Below are positions 49,626 through 57,999 of a DNA stretch of 64,000 bases, in pieces. The stretch is from CALBZG01 sp964486295 (GTDB lineage Bacteria > Bacillota > Clostridia > Peptostreptococcales > Anaerovoracaceae). The notes below the pieces were generated by a model that was not told the origin of the DNA, made no database searches, and worked only from the letters and a program-made list of their open reading frames with translations. Position 1 is the stretch's first letter, and each line of letters starts with the position of its first letter. The stretch lies in NCBI GenBank assembly GCA_964486295.1, contig CAZAMF010000004.1, forward strand, positions 1-64,000, written 5' to 3'. Made by a program: the position numbers and the translations under genes.

Positions 49626-50771
49626 TCAGTCTTCCGTTTTTCCACTGCCATCTTTTCGTTCAAGCTCCCATTCCATACTTTTGACCAGGTCCCGTTTGGT
49701 GTTCAATTTATGAGCCGCATAGAGCTGAGTCGTAGTGACTTGTTCGTGATCCAGTAATGCCTGTACATCAAAAATGCTATTTCCTCTGCCGATCAGACTG
49801 GTTGCTGCAGTGGCTCTGAGTTTATGGGGACTGTATCCGGCGCTATGGGAAGTTTTTAGCCCATAAGAGGTATATTTTTTAACCAGTTCCCGTATTTGCC
49901 TCTCAGTCATTCTTTTTCCCTGCAGCGATATAAACAAAGCGTCCCGGCTTTCCGGTTCGACAGTTTCGTCTCCCGGCCGTTCAAGGTCCAGATATTCCCT
50001 GATGACCAGCTCAACGGATTCGTTTAACGGCATAACGGATTCTTTTCCTCTTTTCCGATAAATCTTGAACTCTCCGCGGCTGAAATTAAAAGAAGACACA
50101 TTCAGCTGCTGCAATTCAGAAAGCCTCAATCCGTAGGTCAGAAACAGGATCAGGATCGCTTTGTCCCGACGCCGCGTTTTTTCCCAGAATTCATGTTCCT
50201 TTTTCGTCATCCCGGTGCCGTTGGATACCGCATCCAGCATCACCATGACTTCGTTATCCTGAAGCGCTTTGATTTCACGTTCGCCCGGTTTCGGGACCCT
50301 GATCGGGTCCAGGCCGTCTGTTATATTCCGGGAAACCAGCTCGTCTCTGTACAGACATTTAAATAATACCGAAATACTGGATTTTTTTCTGGCAAGACTT
50401 TTATTGGAGTTTTCAAAAACGGTTATGGACTGTTCATTTTCGACCTTATATCTGCGACAATAATCGATAAAAATATTCACGTCCACCGCTTTGATCTTGT
50501 CGAGTTCTGTCAGCTTGATTTCTGAAGGTTTGGATGCATCCGTAAGATCGGTTTCAGAGATGAGATACTGGAAAAAAAATTTCACATCGCGTAGATACGC
50601 CAGTCTGGTCATCGGAAGAACATTGCCTCTCAGATACGCAAAATAACCCCTGAGGAATTTCGGAAGTTCCGATTCAATGCCGCTGCAAAGCTCCAGGATC
50701 TCATTTTCTTTCATGATGATATTATCCGGCTTGTCGCTCTTGTTGTGGATCCTTAGTTCCTTTTGAGCCAT
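49626..50771 (-). CDS. Tyrosine recombinase (integrase family)
   Basis: This 381-residue protein has an N-terminal SAM-like core-binding domain (about 35-175) and a C-terminal catalytic domain. The active-site set is complete: Arg in LTYGLRLSELQ, Lys in RKRGKE, His and Arg in SPHKLRATAA, His in LLDHEQ and Tyr in TQLYAAHK. It resembles XerC/XerD-type chromosomal recombinases more than phage integrases. It begins inside the end of miaA (19-bp overlap) in the same direction and has no att-like repeats or cargo beside it. A resident housekeeping recombinase is therefore likelier than a mobile element. The recombination site is unknown. Confidence 0.92.
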   Translation of the reverse strand: MAQKELRIHNKSDKPDNIIMKENEILELCSGIESELPKFLRGYFAYLRGNVLPMTRLAYLRDVKFFFQYLISETDLTDASKPSEIKLTELDKIKAVDVNIFIDYCRRYKVENEQSITVFENSNKSLARKKSSISVLFKCLYRDELVSRNITDGLDPIRVPKPGEREIKALQDNEVMVMLDAVSNGTGMTKKEHEFWEKTRRRDKAILILFLTYGLRLSELQQLNVSSFNFSRGEFKIYRKRGKESVMPLNESVELVIREYLDLERPGDETVEPESRDALFISLQGKRMTERQIRELVKKYTSYGLKTSHSAGYSPHKLRATAATSLIGRGNSIFDVQALLDHEQVTTTQLYAAHKLNTKRDLVKSMEWELERKDGSGKTED

Positions 50772-51670
50772 TCCAGCATCTCCTCCAGAGGATCATTACC
50801 GTCTGATAAATCAAACCACTTCATGTTTTCGTATCTTTTGAACCATGTCATCTGATGCTTCGCCAGATGTCTGGTATTCTGCTTAACCAGCGTGATTGCC
50901 CTTTCCAGCGAATATTCTCCGTTCAGATATTGCAGCAATTCCTTGTATCCGATTCCCTTCATCGAGATGTCTTCATAGGTCAATCCTGAATTCAACAGGA
51001 AGAGAACTTCCTCTAAAAGGCCCTGTTTCATAAACTCATCGACGCGGTCATTGATTCGGCTGTAAAGCTCTTCCCTTGTGCGGCTCAGCCCTATCAAAGA
51101 GACTCTATATTCTTTGACCGGAACAAAGCTCTCTTCAAAAGACTTGATGCTTTTGCCTGATTCTTTGATGACTTCCAGTGCTCGGATCACTTTTTTCAGA
51201 TTGTTGGGATGTATTCTCTCCGCGGTATCCGGTGATTCGTATTTCAGAATCTGGTATACGGCTTCCTTCCCCTGTTCTTCCGCTAAAAATTCAAGTTCTT
51301 TACGGTATGCCAGATCACCGGGAGGTGCTGAAAAGTCCATTTCATAAATCAAAGAATTGATATATAAGCCGGTGCCGCCTGAAATTACCGGAGTTTTTCC
51401 TCTGTCGAAAATGTCCCGGATGGCGGACTTCGCCATGGATTGGTACAGCGCTACCGAAAAAGGCTCACGGGGATCGATCTGATCCACCAGATGGTGTGGT
51501 ACTTGAGCAAGCTCCTCAGCGGTCGGTTTTGCCGATCCGATATTCATATATTTATATAACTGCATCGAATCGGCCGATACAATCTCGCCGTCGATTCTTT
51601 TGGCGATCCGGATGGAATATTCGGTTTTTCCCACTGCGGTGGGTCCGCATATGACAATTATTCTTCTCAT
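50753..51670 (-). CDS. miaA: tRNA dimethylallyltransferase
   Basis: This 305-residue enzyme adds an isopentenyl group to A37 of tRNAs that read UNN codons. It has the P-loop ICGPTAVGKTEYSI (residues 6-19), the substrate motif SADSMQLYKYMNIGSAKPT, and the DPA-like PISGGTGLYINSLIYEMD. Its DMAPP substrate comes from the isoprenoid pathway, whose dxs and ispA are upstream in the same unit. It is 24 bp after mutL and overlaps the recombinase start by 19 bp. No hfq follows, unlike in many relatives. Confidence 0.97.
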   Translation of the reverse strand: MRRIIVICGPTAVGKTEYSIRIAKRIDGEIVSADSMQLYKYMNIGSAKPTAEELAQVPHHLVDQIDPREPFSVALYQSMAKSAIRDIFDRGKTPVISGGTGLYINSLIYEMDFSAPPGDLAYRKELEFLAEEQGKEAVYQILKYESPDTAERIHPNNLKKVIRALEVIKESGKSIKSFEESFVPVKEYRVSLIGLSRTREELYSRINDRVDEFMKQGLLEEVLFLLNSGLTYEDISMKGIGYKELLQYLNGEYSLERAITLVKQNTRHLAKHQMTWFKRYENMKWFDLSDGNDPLEEMLEWLKRN

Positions 51671-51694
51671 GGATACCTATTCTCTTGAATGCGT

Positions 51695-53509
51695 TTATAT
51701 TCTCTTGAACATTCTCTCAATGTCATATAGAGATAATTTGATCAGCGTCGGTCTGCCGTGGGGACAGGTATAAGGATTGTCACACTTTGAAAGATCCTGC
51801 ATCAAAGCCTTCGCTTCTTCAAGAGTGATATGGTCTCTTGCTTTTACGGCATTCTTGCATGACCGGCTCATGATTTGTTTTCTTCTGTTTTCATTCCGAT
51901 AATCCATGTCCGGCGTGATAGAAGCAAGGTAATCCTTGACAAAATGCTCTCCTTCGGACAAGTTCATAAATAACGGAATTGTTTTGATGATATAGCTCTG
52001 GTTGCCGAATTCCTCAACTGTAAATCCCATTTTCAGCAGCTCGGACTTGATAATATCGTTCAAATCAGATAAAGTCCGCGGTTTATCGATCAGCAAAGGC
52101 GTCAGAACCGGCTGTGTCATGCCGGCATTCGTATCGTAATGCTTCATGAAAGTCTCATAAAACACCCTCTCGTGGGCGGCATGCTGGTCGATAATAAACA
52201 TGGATTCTTCGTATTTGGCCAGAATATAGGTGCCGAATATAGTGTCTATGATTTCCAGCTGAGACAGATCCACCTCATCTTTTTTCTTCACGATTTCACG
52301 ATTCACATTCATTGGCGCCCCATACGTTTCAGCCTGGATCAGTTCCGGTTCCATAATGGTTTCTGTCAAATCGATTCTGTTCGCCATTTCCCTGGCCTTT
52401 GCCAGAAAATCCTTGATATTTGTTTGCTCTTCCGACGCTTTGATGACTGGCGGCTCTGTGGTCTCCTGGAAGCTGAATTTACGTTCATAACCGGAGTAGC
52501 CTTTTGGAATCGCCTTAGGTACAGCCTCGATTGTTCTTAGCGCATCGCGGATCGCATCGCTTACGAAGTCGAAAACATTTGTATCATCCCTGAATTTTAC
52601 TGCCAGCTTATTGGGATGAATGTTGACGTCCAGATCTTCCGGATCCAGATCAAGAAATAAATAAACCACAGGGAATCTGCCGCTTAATGTTTTGTCTTCA
52701 TATGCCTGGCTGACCGCTTCCTGCAGCAGTTTGTTTTCAACGATTCTTCCGTTGACGAAGAAAACCTGATTTCTTCTGGTAGGCTTACTGATCTGAAGCG
52801 ATGAAACATATCCCTCCAGCTTGATTTTTTCTCCTTCGGCATTCAGCGGCAAAAGATTTTCGGCAATTTCCTTGCCGTACACAACAGCAATAGTGTTCAA
52901 CCGTTTCCCTTTTCCGTCTGATGAAAAAAGGATCTGATCGTTATTGATCAGCCTGAATTTAATATCGCCGTATGCCAATGCCACATGAGAGATGAATTCA
53001 ATGATCGGAGTGCTTTCCGCACTATCTGATTTCATAAATCGTTGTCTCGCCGGTGTATTATAAAAGAGATCCGTAACGATGATGGTTGTTCCGTCCGGGC
53101 ATCCCGCCGGCTCTATATTTTTGATGACTGATCCTTCGATGGTCACTTTTGCGCCTGAAACTGAATCTTTGGTCTTGGTGATGACCTCAGTCCTGGATAC
53201 GGCTACAATACTCGATAAAGCCTCTCCTCTGAAGCCCAGTGTTCGAATTGACTGAAGATCTTCCGCTTCCGTTATTTTGCTTGTGGCATGCCGCGTAAAC
53301 GCCAACTCGATCTCAAAAGGATCGATGCCGGATCCGTTATCGCTTACCCGGATATATTGCTTCCCGCCTTGTTTGATTTCCACAACAATTGAATCGGCAC
53401 CTGCATCGATGGAGTTTTCAACCAGTTCCTTGACAATGCTTAATGGCCTTTCAACCACTTCGCCGGCCGCGATCTTATCCGAAACGTTTTTATCCAATAT
53501 CCTGATCAT
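51695..53509 (-). CDS. mutL: DNA mismatch repair protein MutL
   Basis: This 604-residue GHKL ATPase couples MutS mismatch recognition to strand removal. The N-terminal ATPase has NSIDAGADSI, DNGSGID and TRHATSKI with GFRGEAL. The C-terminal domain holds the metal-dependent endonuclease motif DQHAAHERVFYE and the C-terminal CPHGRP motif, so this is the nicking type of MutL used where MutH is absent. The frame reaches the mutS stop at 53542, but GGGAG upstream supports ATG 53509 (MIRILDKNVSDKIAAGE). It directly follows mutS. Confidence 0.97.
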   Translation of the reverse strand: MIRILDKNVSDKIAAGEVVERPLSIVKELVENSIDAGADSIVVEIKQGGKQYIRVSDNGSGIDPFEIELAFTRHATSKITEAEDLQSIRTLGFRGEALSSIVAVSRTEVITKTKDSVSGAKVTIEGSVIKNIEPAGCPDGTTIIVTDLFYNTPARQRFMKSDSAESTPIIEFISHVALAYGDIKFRLINNDQILFSSDGKGKRLNTIAVVYGKEIAENLLPLNAEGEKIKLEGYVSSLQISKPTRRNQVFFVNGRIVENKLLQEAVSQAYEDKTLSGRFPVVYLFLDLDPEDLDVNIHPNKLAVKFRDDTNVFDFVSDAIRDALRTIEAVPKAIPKGYSGYERKFSFQETTEPPVIKASEEQTNIKDFLAKAREMANRIDLTETIMEPELIQAETYGAPMNVNREIVKKKDEVDLSQLEIIDTIFGTYILAKYEESMFIIDQHAAHERVFYETFMKHYDTNAGMTQPVLTPLLIDKPRTLSDLNDIIKSELLKMGFTVEEFGNQSYIIKTIPLFMNLSEGEHFVKDYLASITPDMDYRNENRRKQIMSRSCKNAVKARDHITLEEAKALMQDLSKCDNPYTCPHGRPTLIKLSLYDIERMFKRI

Positions 53510-53541
53510 CTTATTTTCCACTCCCATCATGGACAACAACA

Positions 53542-55974
53542 TTATTGCAACTTATTTTTTTCCAATTCTTTGAGTTTCAAATCCGCTGCTGCTAAAAGTT
53601 CTTCCGGTACTCCCGCAAGTTTGGCAACATGAATGCCGTAACTCCTGCTGGCGCTTCCCGGTATTATGGTGTGAAGAAAAACGACGGTTCCGTTATCGTC
53701 CTTGACATCCACATTCAGATTTTTAAATCCCCTCAATTTGCCTTCCAATGCGGTCATTTCGTGATAATGGGTAGCGAACAAAGTCCGTGCCCGCAGCCTG
53801 TCGGATAGCAGGTATTCCGCGGCCGCCCACGCGATGGAGAGGCCGTCATAGGTGCTTGTCCCCCGCCCTATTTCATCAAGAATCACCAGACTTTTGCTGG
53901 TCGCATTGTTCAGAATATAAGCCAGCTCGCTCATTTCAACGAAAAACGTGCTTTGTCCCTGAGATAAATTATCATTCGCGCCGATCCTCGTGAAAATCCT
54001 GTCGCAAATGCCGATTTCAGCGCTTTCACACGGTACAAAGCATCCTGCCTGAGCCATCAGGACGATCAGAGCCGTCTGCCTCATATACGTGGATTTTCCG
54101 CTCATATTGGGTCCGGTAATCAGCAATAGCGTTGATTCTTCATCATCCATAAAGGTATCATTCGGCACAAACAGGCCATTTTTGATGGTTCTTTCAATGA
54201 CCGGATGCCGTCCTTTAACGATTCTGATAGCCGTGCCGTCATGGACCAGAGGCTTTGTATAATTCATCTGGCTTGACACCTGAGCATACGAGCATAGTGT
54301 ATCGATTGACGCAATGGCGTCCGCAGTTTTCTGGATAGCCGGTATATAGTCCTGAATAAATGAACGGATTTCAGAAAAAAGCTTATATTCCAATTCATTG
54401 ATTTTTGCTTCGGCGCCCAGAACAACGGACTCCATTTCTTTCAGTTGAGGCGTAATAAACCGCTCGCAATTGACCAGGGTCTGTTTCCTGATATAGTCTT
54501 CCGGGATCTGGTCGTAATATGATTTTGTGACTTCCAGATAATATCCGAAGACTTTGTTGAATCCAACCTTGAGATTTCTGATCCCTGTTCGTTCTCTTTC
54601 AAGGCCTTCCAAAGATGCGATCCATTGCTGGCCGTCCTTGATGGATGCCTTCAGGGAATCCAGTTCCTCAGAAAACCCGGGTTTGATCAACCCTCCCTCC
54701 CGGAGAGTCAGAGGACTTTCCTCAATGATGGATTGATCGATCAGCATATAGACATCCTCCAGAGTGTCGATTTCCGAAGCCAGACGATCCAGCAGGACAT
54801 CGCCGATATCACTAAGTTCCAGCTTAATATCAGGCAGCCCGTAAATTGAATTTCGGAGAGCGATCAGATCCCTTGCATTGGCATTGCCGAAGGATATTCT
54901 GCCAGCCAGTCTCTCCAGATCATAAACCTGTTTCAGATATTCCTTGATATTATTTCTCAGAATGCTTTCGTCCACCAGCAATTCCACTGAATCCAGCCTC
55001 TCTTTAATCTCGTTCAGCTCGTTCAGCGGCTCTCTGAGCCATTTTTTTAATTTTCTCGATCCCATCGCCGTATGGCAGCGATCCAGTACGCCCAAAAGGG
55101 ATCCCTTCGTGCTCCTATCATACAGGTTTTCGGTCAGCTCCAGATTTCGTATCGTAGCCTTGTCCAAAGACATATGGTTTCCGATCTTATAGGAGATGAT
55201 TTTGTTGATGTGGTCTGTGCCCGATTTTTGTGTATCCTTGATATATTTCAGCAGAGCGCCCAATGCTGCCGTTTCAAGTTCCTTTCCCTGAAGGCCTAAA
55301 GAAAGCAGAGAGCCGGACTTGAAATGTTCTTTAATGAGCTCTTCCGAACTTTTTCTGTCAAAATCCTTATCGTCGATCACATTGATAAATGCGCCGACAT
55401 AATCTCCTATGATCCCCGTTCCGTTTGCCTGGGCCGCTTTTTGATTGATCAGCACTTCGCTTGCATTGATCTTTACAAGCTCGTTGACCATGGCATCGAC
55501 GCAGCCTTCTCCCGACAGCTCGGTGGTAAGCAGTTCTCCGGTAGAAATATCACAATAAGCAAATCCGATGCCTTTCTCTGAGAGAAAACAAGAAGCAAGA
55601 TAATTGTTTTCCTTTTCAGAAAGCATGGTGCCGGACAGTACGGTTCCCGGCGTTATGATCTGAATCACTTCGCGTTTAACCAGGCCCTTTGCGGTGGCCG
55701 GGTCTTCAACCTGTTCACAGATAGCGACTTTATAGCCTCTGTCAACAAGCTTTGCGATATAGTTTTCTGATGCATGATAAGGGACTCCGCACATCGGAGC
55801 TCTTTCTTCCGTGCCGCAGTTTTTTCCCGTCAGTACAAGCTCAAGTTCCCGCGATGCCGTTCTGGCATCGTCATAAAACATTTCATAGAAATCACCGAGC
55901 CTGAAAAAAAGGATGCAGTCGCTATACTCGCTTTTTATTCTATTGTACTGCTGCATCATAGGAGATAACGACAT
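53542..55974 (-). CDS. mutS: DNA mismatch repair protein MutS
   Basis: This 810-residue mismatch-recognition ATPase has a mismatch-binding domain with the FYE motif (RLGDFYEMFYDDA), connector and clamp domains, and a C-terminal ABC-type ATPase with Walker A TGPNMSGKST, Walker B LVILDEIGRGTSTYDG and ATHYHEM. AAAGGA 9 nt before ATG 55974 sets the start; the frame continues to a TTG at 56010, inside the aminotransferase gene. With ATG 55974, mutS overlaps the preceding gene not at all (14-bp gap). mutL follows with nearly no gap. Confidence 0.97.
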   Translation of the reverse strand: MSLSPMMQQYNRIKSEYSDCILFFRLGDFYEMFYDDARTASRELELVLTGKNCGTEERAPMCGVPYHASENYIAKLVDRGYKVAICEQVEDPATAKGLVKREVIQIITPGTVLSGTMLSEKENNYLASCFLSEKGIGFAYCDISTGELLTTELSGEGCVDAMVNELVKINASEVLINQKAAQANGTGIIGDYVGAFINVIDDKDFDRKSSEELIKEHFKSGSLLSLGLQGKELETAALGALLKYIKDTQKSGTDHINKIISYKIGNHMSLDKATIRNLELTENLYDRSTKGSLLGVLDRCHTAMGSRKLKKWLREPLNELNEIKERLDSVELLVDESILRNNIKEYLKQVYDLERLAGRISFGNANARDLIALRNSIYGLPDIKLELSDIGDVLLDRLASEIDTLEDVYMLIDQSIIEESPLTLREGGLIKPGFSEELDSLKASIKDGQQWIASLEGLERERTGIRNLKVGFNKVFGYYLEVTKSYYDQIPEDYIRKQTLVNCERFITPQLKEMESVVLGAEAKINELEYKLFSEIRSFIQDYIPAIQKTADAIASIDTLCSYAQVSSQMNYTKPLVHDGTAIRIVKGRHPVIERTIKNGLFVPNDTFMDDEESTLLLITGPNMSGKSTYMRQTALIVLMAQAGCFVPCESAEIGICDRIFTRIGANDNLSQGQSTFFVEMSELAYILNNATSKSLVILDEIGRGTSTYDGLSIAWAAAEYLLSDRLRARTLFATHYHEMTALEGKLRGFKNLNVDVKDDNGTVVFLHTIIPGSASRSYGIHVAKLAGVPEELLAAADLKLKELEKNKLQ

Positions 55975-55987
55975 TACAGTAAATCCT

Positions 55988-57181
55988 TTACCTTTTATTA
56001 TAGGCTTCAATGCCGAGCCTCAAAAGTTCAATGCCTCTTCTCAAATCAGCTTCTTTGAGCACATAAGCCAGCCTGATTTCACTGATTCCCGAGCCGGGTG
56101 TTACATAAAAACCATTAGCCGGAGCAAACATCATCGTCTCGCCATTATCCTGAAATTCGCTGAGCATAAATACCAGAAAGTCTTCCGCATTATCCACCGG
56201 CAATTTAACAGTCATATAGAACGCTCCCCTGGCTTTCGTGCAGATGACGCCTTCGATTTTATTCAGTTCTTCATAAACCACATCTCTTCGCTTCTGGTAT
56301 TCCGCTTTGGTGTCATTGAAATACGATTTATCCAGTGAATATAATGCAACGGCACCGACCTGCTCCAGGGTAGGCGCTGATAGTCTGGCCTGAGCCTGTT
56401 TCATAATGCAGTCTTTTAGCGTCTTATTTTTGGTGAGCAATGCTCCGATCCGAGCCCCGCAGGCGCTGAATCGCTTTGAAATGGTATCAGAAATCACCAG
56501 ATTGTCTTCGAATCCTTCCATGACCTGGCCAAAGCTTCCGATTTCGAGACCGTCATAAACAAATTCGCGGTACGCTTCATCCGCCACCACATAAAGGCCA
56601 TGCTTTCCTGCGACCTCCATAATCATTCTCATTTCAGCCTTTGTTAGCACATTCCCGGTCGGATTGGAAGGATTGCTCAGCATGATCGCTTTTGTCCTCG
56701 GCGTAATGGCGCTTTCAATTTTTTCTCTGTCTGCATAATGATAACCCTCCTCCGGCGTCGTTTTGATCGGGACGAGTTTCCCGCCAAAATATTTGACGAA
56801 CACCGAATAATTCGTGTAGAACGGTTCCGGGGTCAGAACTTCATCACCCTCATCCAGAATAGAAGCCATCAGAAAACACAGACCTTCGCTGCCGCCGTTT
56901 GTAATGTAGATATCTTCATATTCATATGGCATGTCATAAGTTTTATAATATTTGCTGATTGCTTCGATCAGTTCCGGAATCCCCTGAGAAGGCATGTATT
57001 CTAAAACCGGTTCATTAAAGTTCCGGATCGCCTCCATGAAAATTTCCGGAGTTTTGATATCCGGCTGACCTATATTGAAAAAATAGATCTTCTTTCCTTC
57101 TTCCTGTGCCTTCACCGCATACGGCCAAAACTTTCTGATGGGTGAAAAATGTATTTCTTCCATTCTCTGTGCGATTTTCAT
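55988..57181 (-). CDS. Class I aminotransferase (aspartate aminotransferase family)
   Basis: This 397-residue fold-type I aminotransferase has the PLP lysine in ISKRFSACGARIG (about residue 236), the cofactor-binding NPSNPTGN and VADEAYREF (about 170-205), and the substrate Arg in SEIRLAY. It is of the AspB type; aromatic or branched substrates are also possible in this family. It overlaps tlyA by 4 bp. Its place between tlyA and mutS, where argR and recN would often lie, suggests a local rearrangement. The start is ATG 57181, preceded by AGGAGG. Confidence 0.92.
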   Translation of the reverse strand: MKIAQRMEEIHFSPIRKFWPYAVKAQEEGKKIYFFNIGQPDIKTPEIFMEAIRNFNEPVLEYMPSQGIPELIEAISKYYKTYDMPYEYEDIYITNGGSEGLCFLMASILDEGDEVLTPEPFYTNYSVFVKYFGGKLVPIKTTPEEGYHYADREKIESAITPRTKAIMLSNPSNPTGNVLTKAEMRMIMEVAGKHGLYVVADEAYREFVYDGLEIGSFGQVMEGFEDNLVISDTISKRFSACGARIGALLTKNKTLKDCIMKQAQARLSAPTLEQVGAVALYSLDKSYFNDTKAEYQKRRDVVYEELNKIEGVICTKARGAFYMTVKLPVDNAEDFLVFMLSEFQDNGETMMFAPANGFYVTPGSGISEIRLAYVLKEADLRRGIELLRLGIEAYNKR

Positions 57182-57999
57182 TTGATCCTGCCTCCTGATT
57201 CATTATTCAACTCATGATGTGCGCTGCAAACCACTTCGGTAATGCCGGGCTCATAATGGCTTTGTGACGATTTTTTAAAATATAGTAAATACTCTATATT
57301 ACCTTTAGCGCCTTTCAACGGCGAATATGTGAGGCCCGCCGGGTTTAACCCTTCAGCCAGTCCGCACTTGATGATCTTTTCCAGTACTTCTTCATGTACC
57401 TTTTTATCCCTGACAATTCCTCCTTTGCCGACTTGCTCACGGCCTGCTTCAAATTGCGGTTTGACAAGGCATATCAGCTCCCCTTCAGATTTCATAAGGC
57501 CGGAGGCGATAGGCAATACCAGTGCCAGACTGATAAAAGAAACATCAATACTGATAAAATCCACTTCCGGTTCCACCGAGCCTTCTTCGAGGTACCGGAT
57601 GTTGACTCTCTCCAGATTGACCACCCTTGGATCTTTTCTCAATTTGTAATCGAGCTGTCCGTAGCCGACATCGATGGCATAGACTTTCTTCGCACCGTTC
57701 TGCAGCATGCAGTCCGTAAATCCTCCGGTTGACGCTCCGATATCCACGCAGACTTTTTCATTCAGATCGATATTAAATTCCTTTAAAGCCTTTTCAAGCT
57801 TTAACCCGCCCCTTCCGACATAAGGACAGATATCCTCTTTAATGAATATTTCGCAGTCATCACTGACCGCCGTACCGGCTTTCTCCACTCTTTGTCCATT
57901 GATAAAAACCACTCCGGCCATGATGGCGGCTTTAGCCCGTTCTCTTGATTGAAAATATCCTCTGTCGACCAGGACGGTATCGAGTCTATCCTTTGACAA
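57178..57999 (-). CDS. tlyA: TlyA-family 2'-O-ribose methyltransferase
   Basis: This protein of about 273 residues has an N-terminal S4 RNA-binding domain (about 1-60; RLDTVLVDRGYFQSRERAKAAI) and an FtsJ-like methyltransferase domain with the SAM motif VCVDIGASTGGFTDCML. Characterised TlyA methylates 16S and 23S rRNA at cytidines and affects capreomycin sensitivity. TTG 57999 with AAAGGA upstream is the best start and overlaps dxs by 14 bp; the frame continues to GTG 58023. dxs-tlyA is a standard pair. Confidence 0.93.
   Translation of the reverse strand: MSKDRLDTVLVDRGYFQSRERAKAAIMAGVVFINGQRVEKAGTAVSDDCEIFIKEDICPYVGRGGLKLEKALKEFNIDLNEKVCVDIGASTGGFTDCMLQNGAKKVYAIDVGYGQLDYKLRKDPRVVNLERVNIRYLEEGSVEPEVDFISIDVSFISLALVLPIASGLMKSEGELICLVKPQFEAGREQVGKGGIVRDKKVHEEVLEKIIKCGLAEGLNPAGLTYSPLKGAKGNIEYLLYFKKSSQSHYEPGITEVVCSAHHELNNESGGRIK

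Noticed and set aside
49626..50771. Integrase as evidence of a prophage or integrative element
   Set aside because: Neighbours are housekeeping genes in one operon; no att repeats, tRNA or phage genes are seen.
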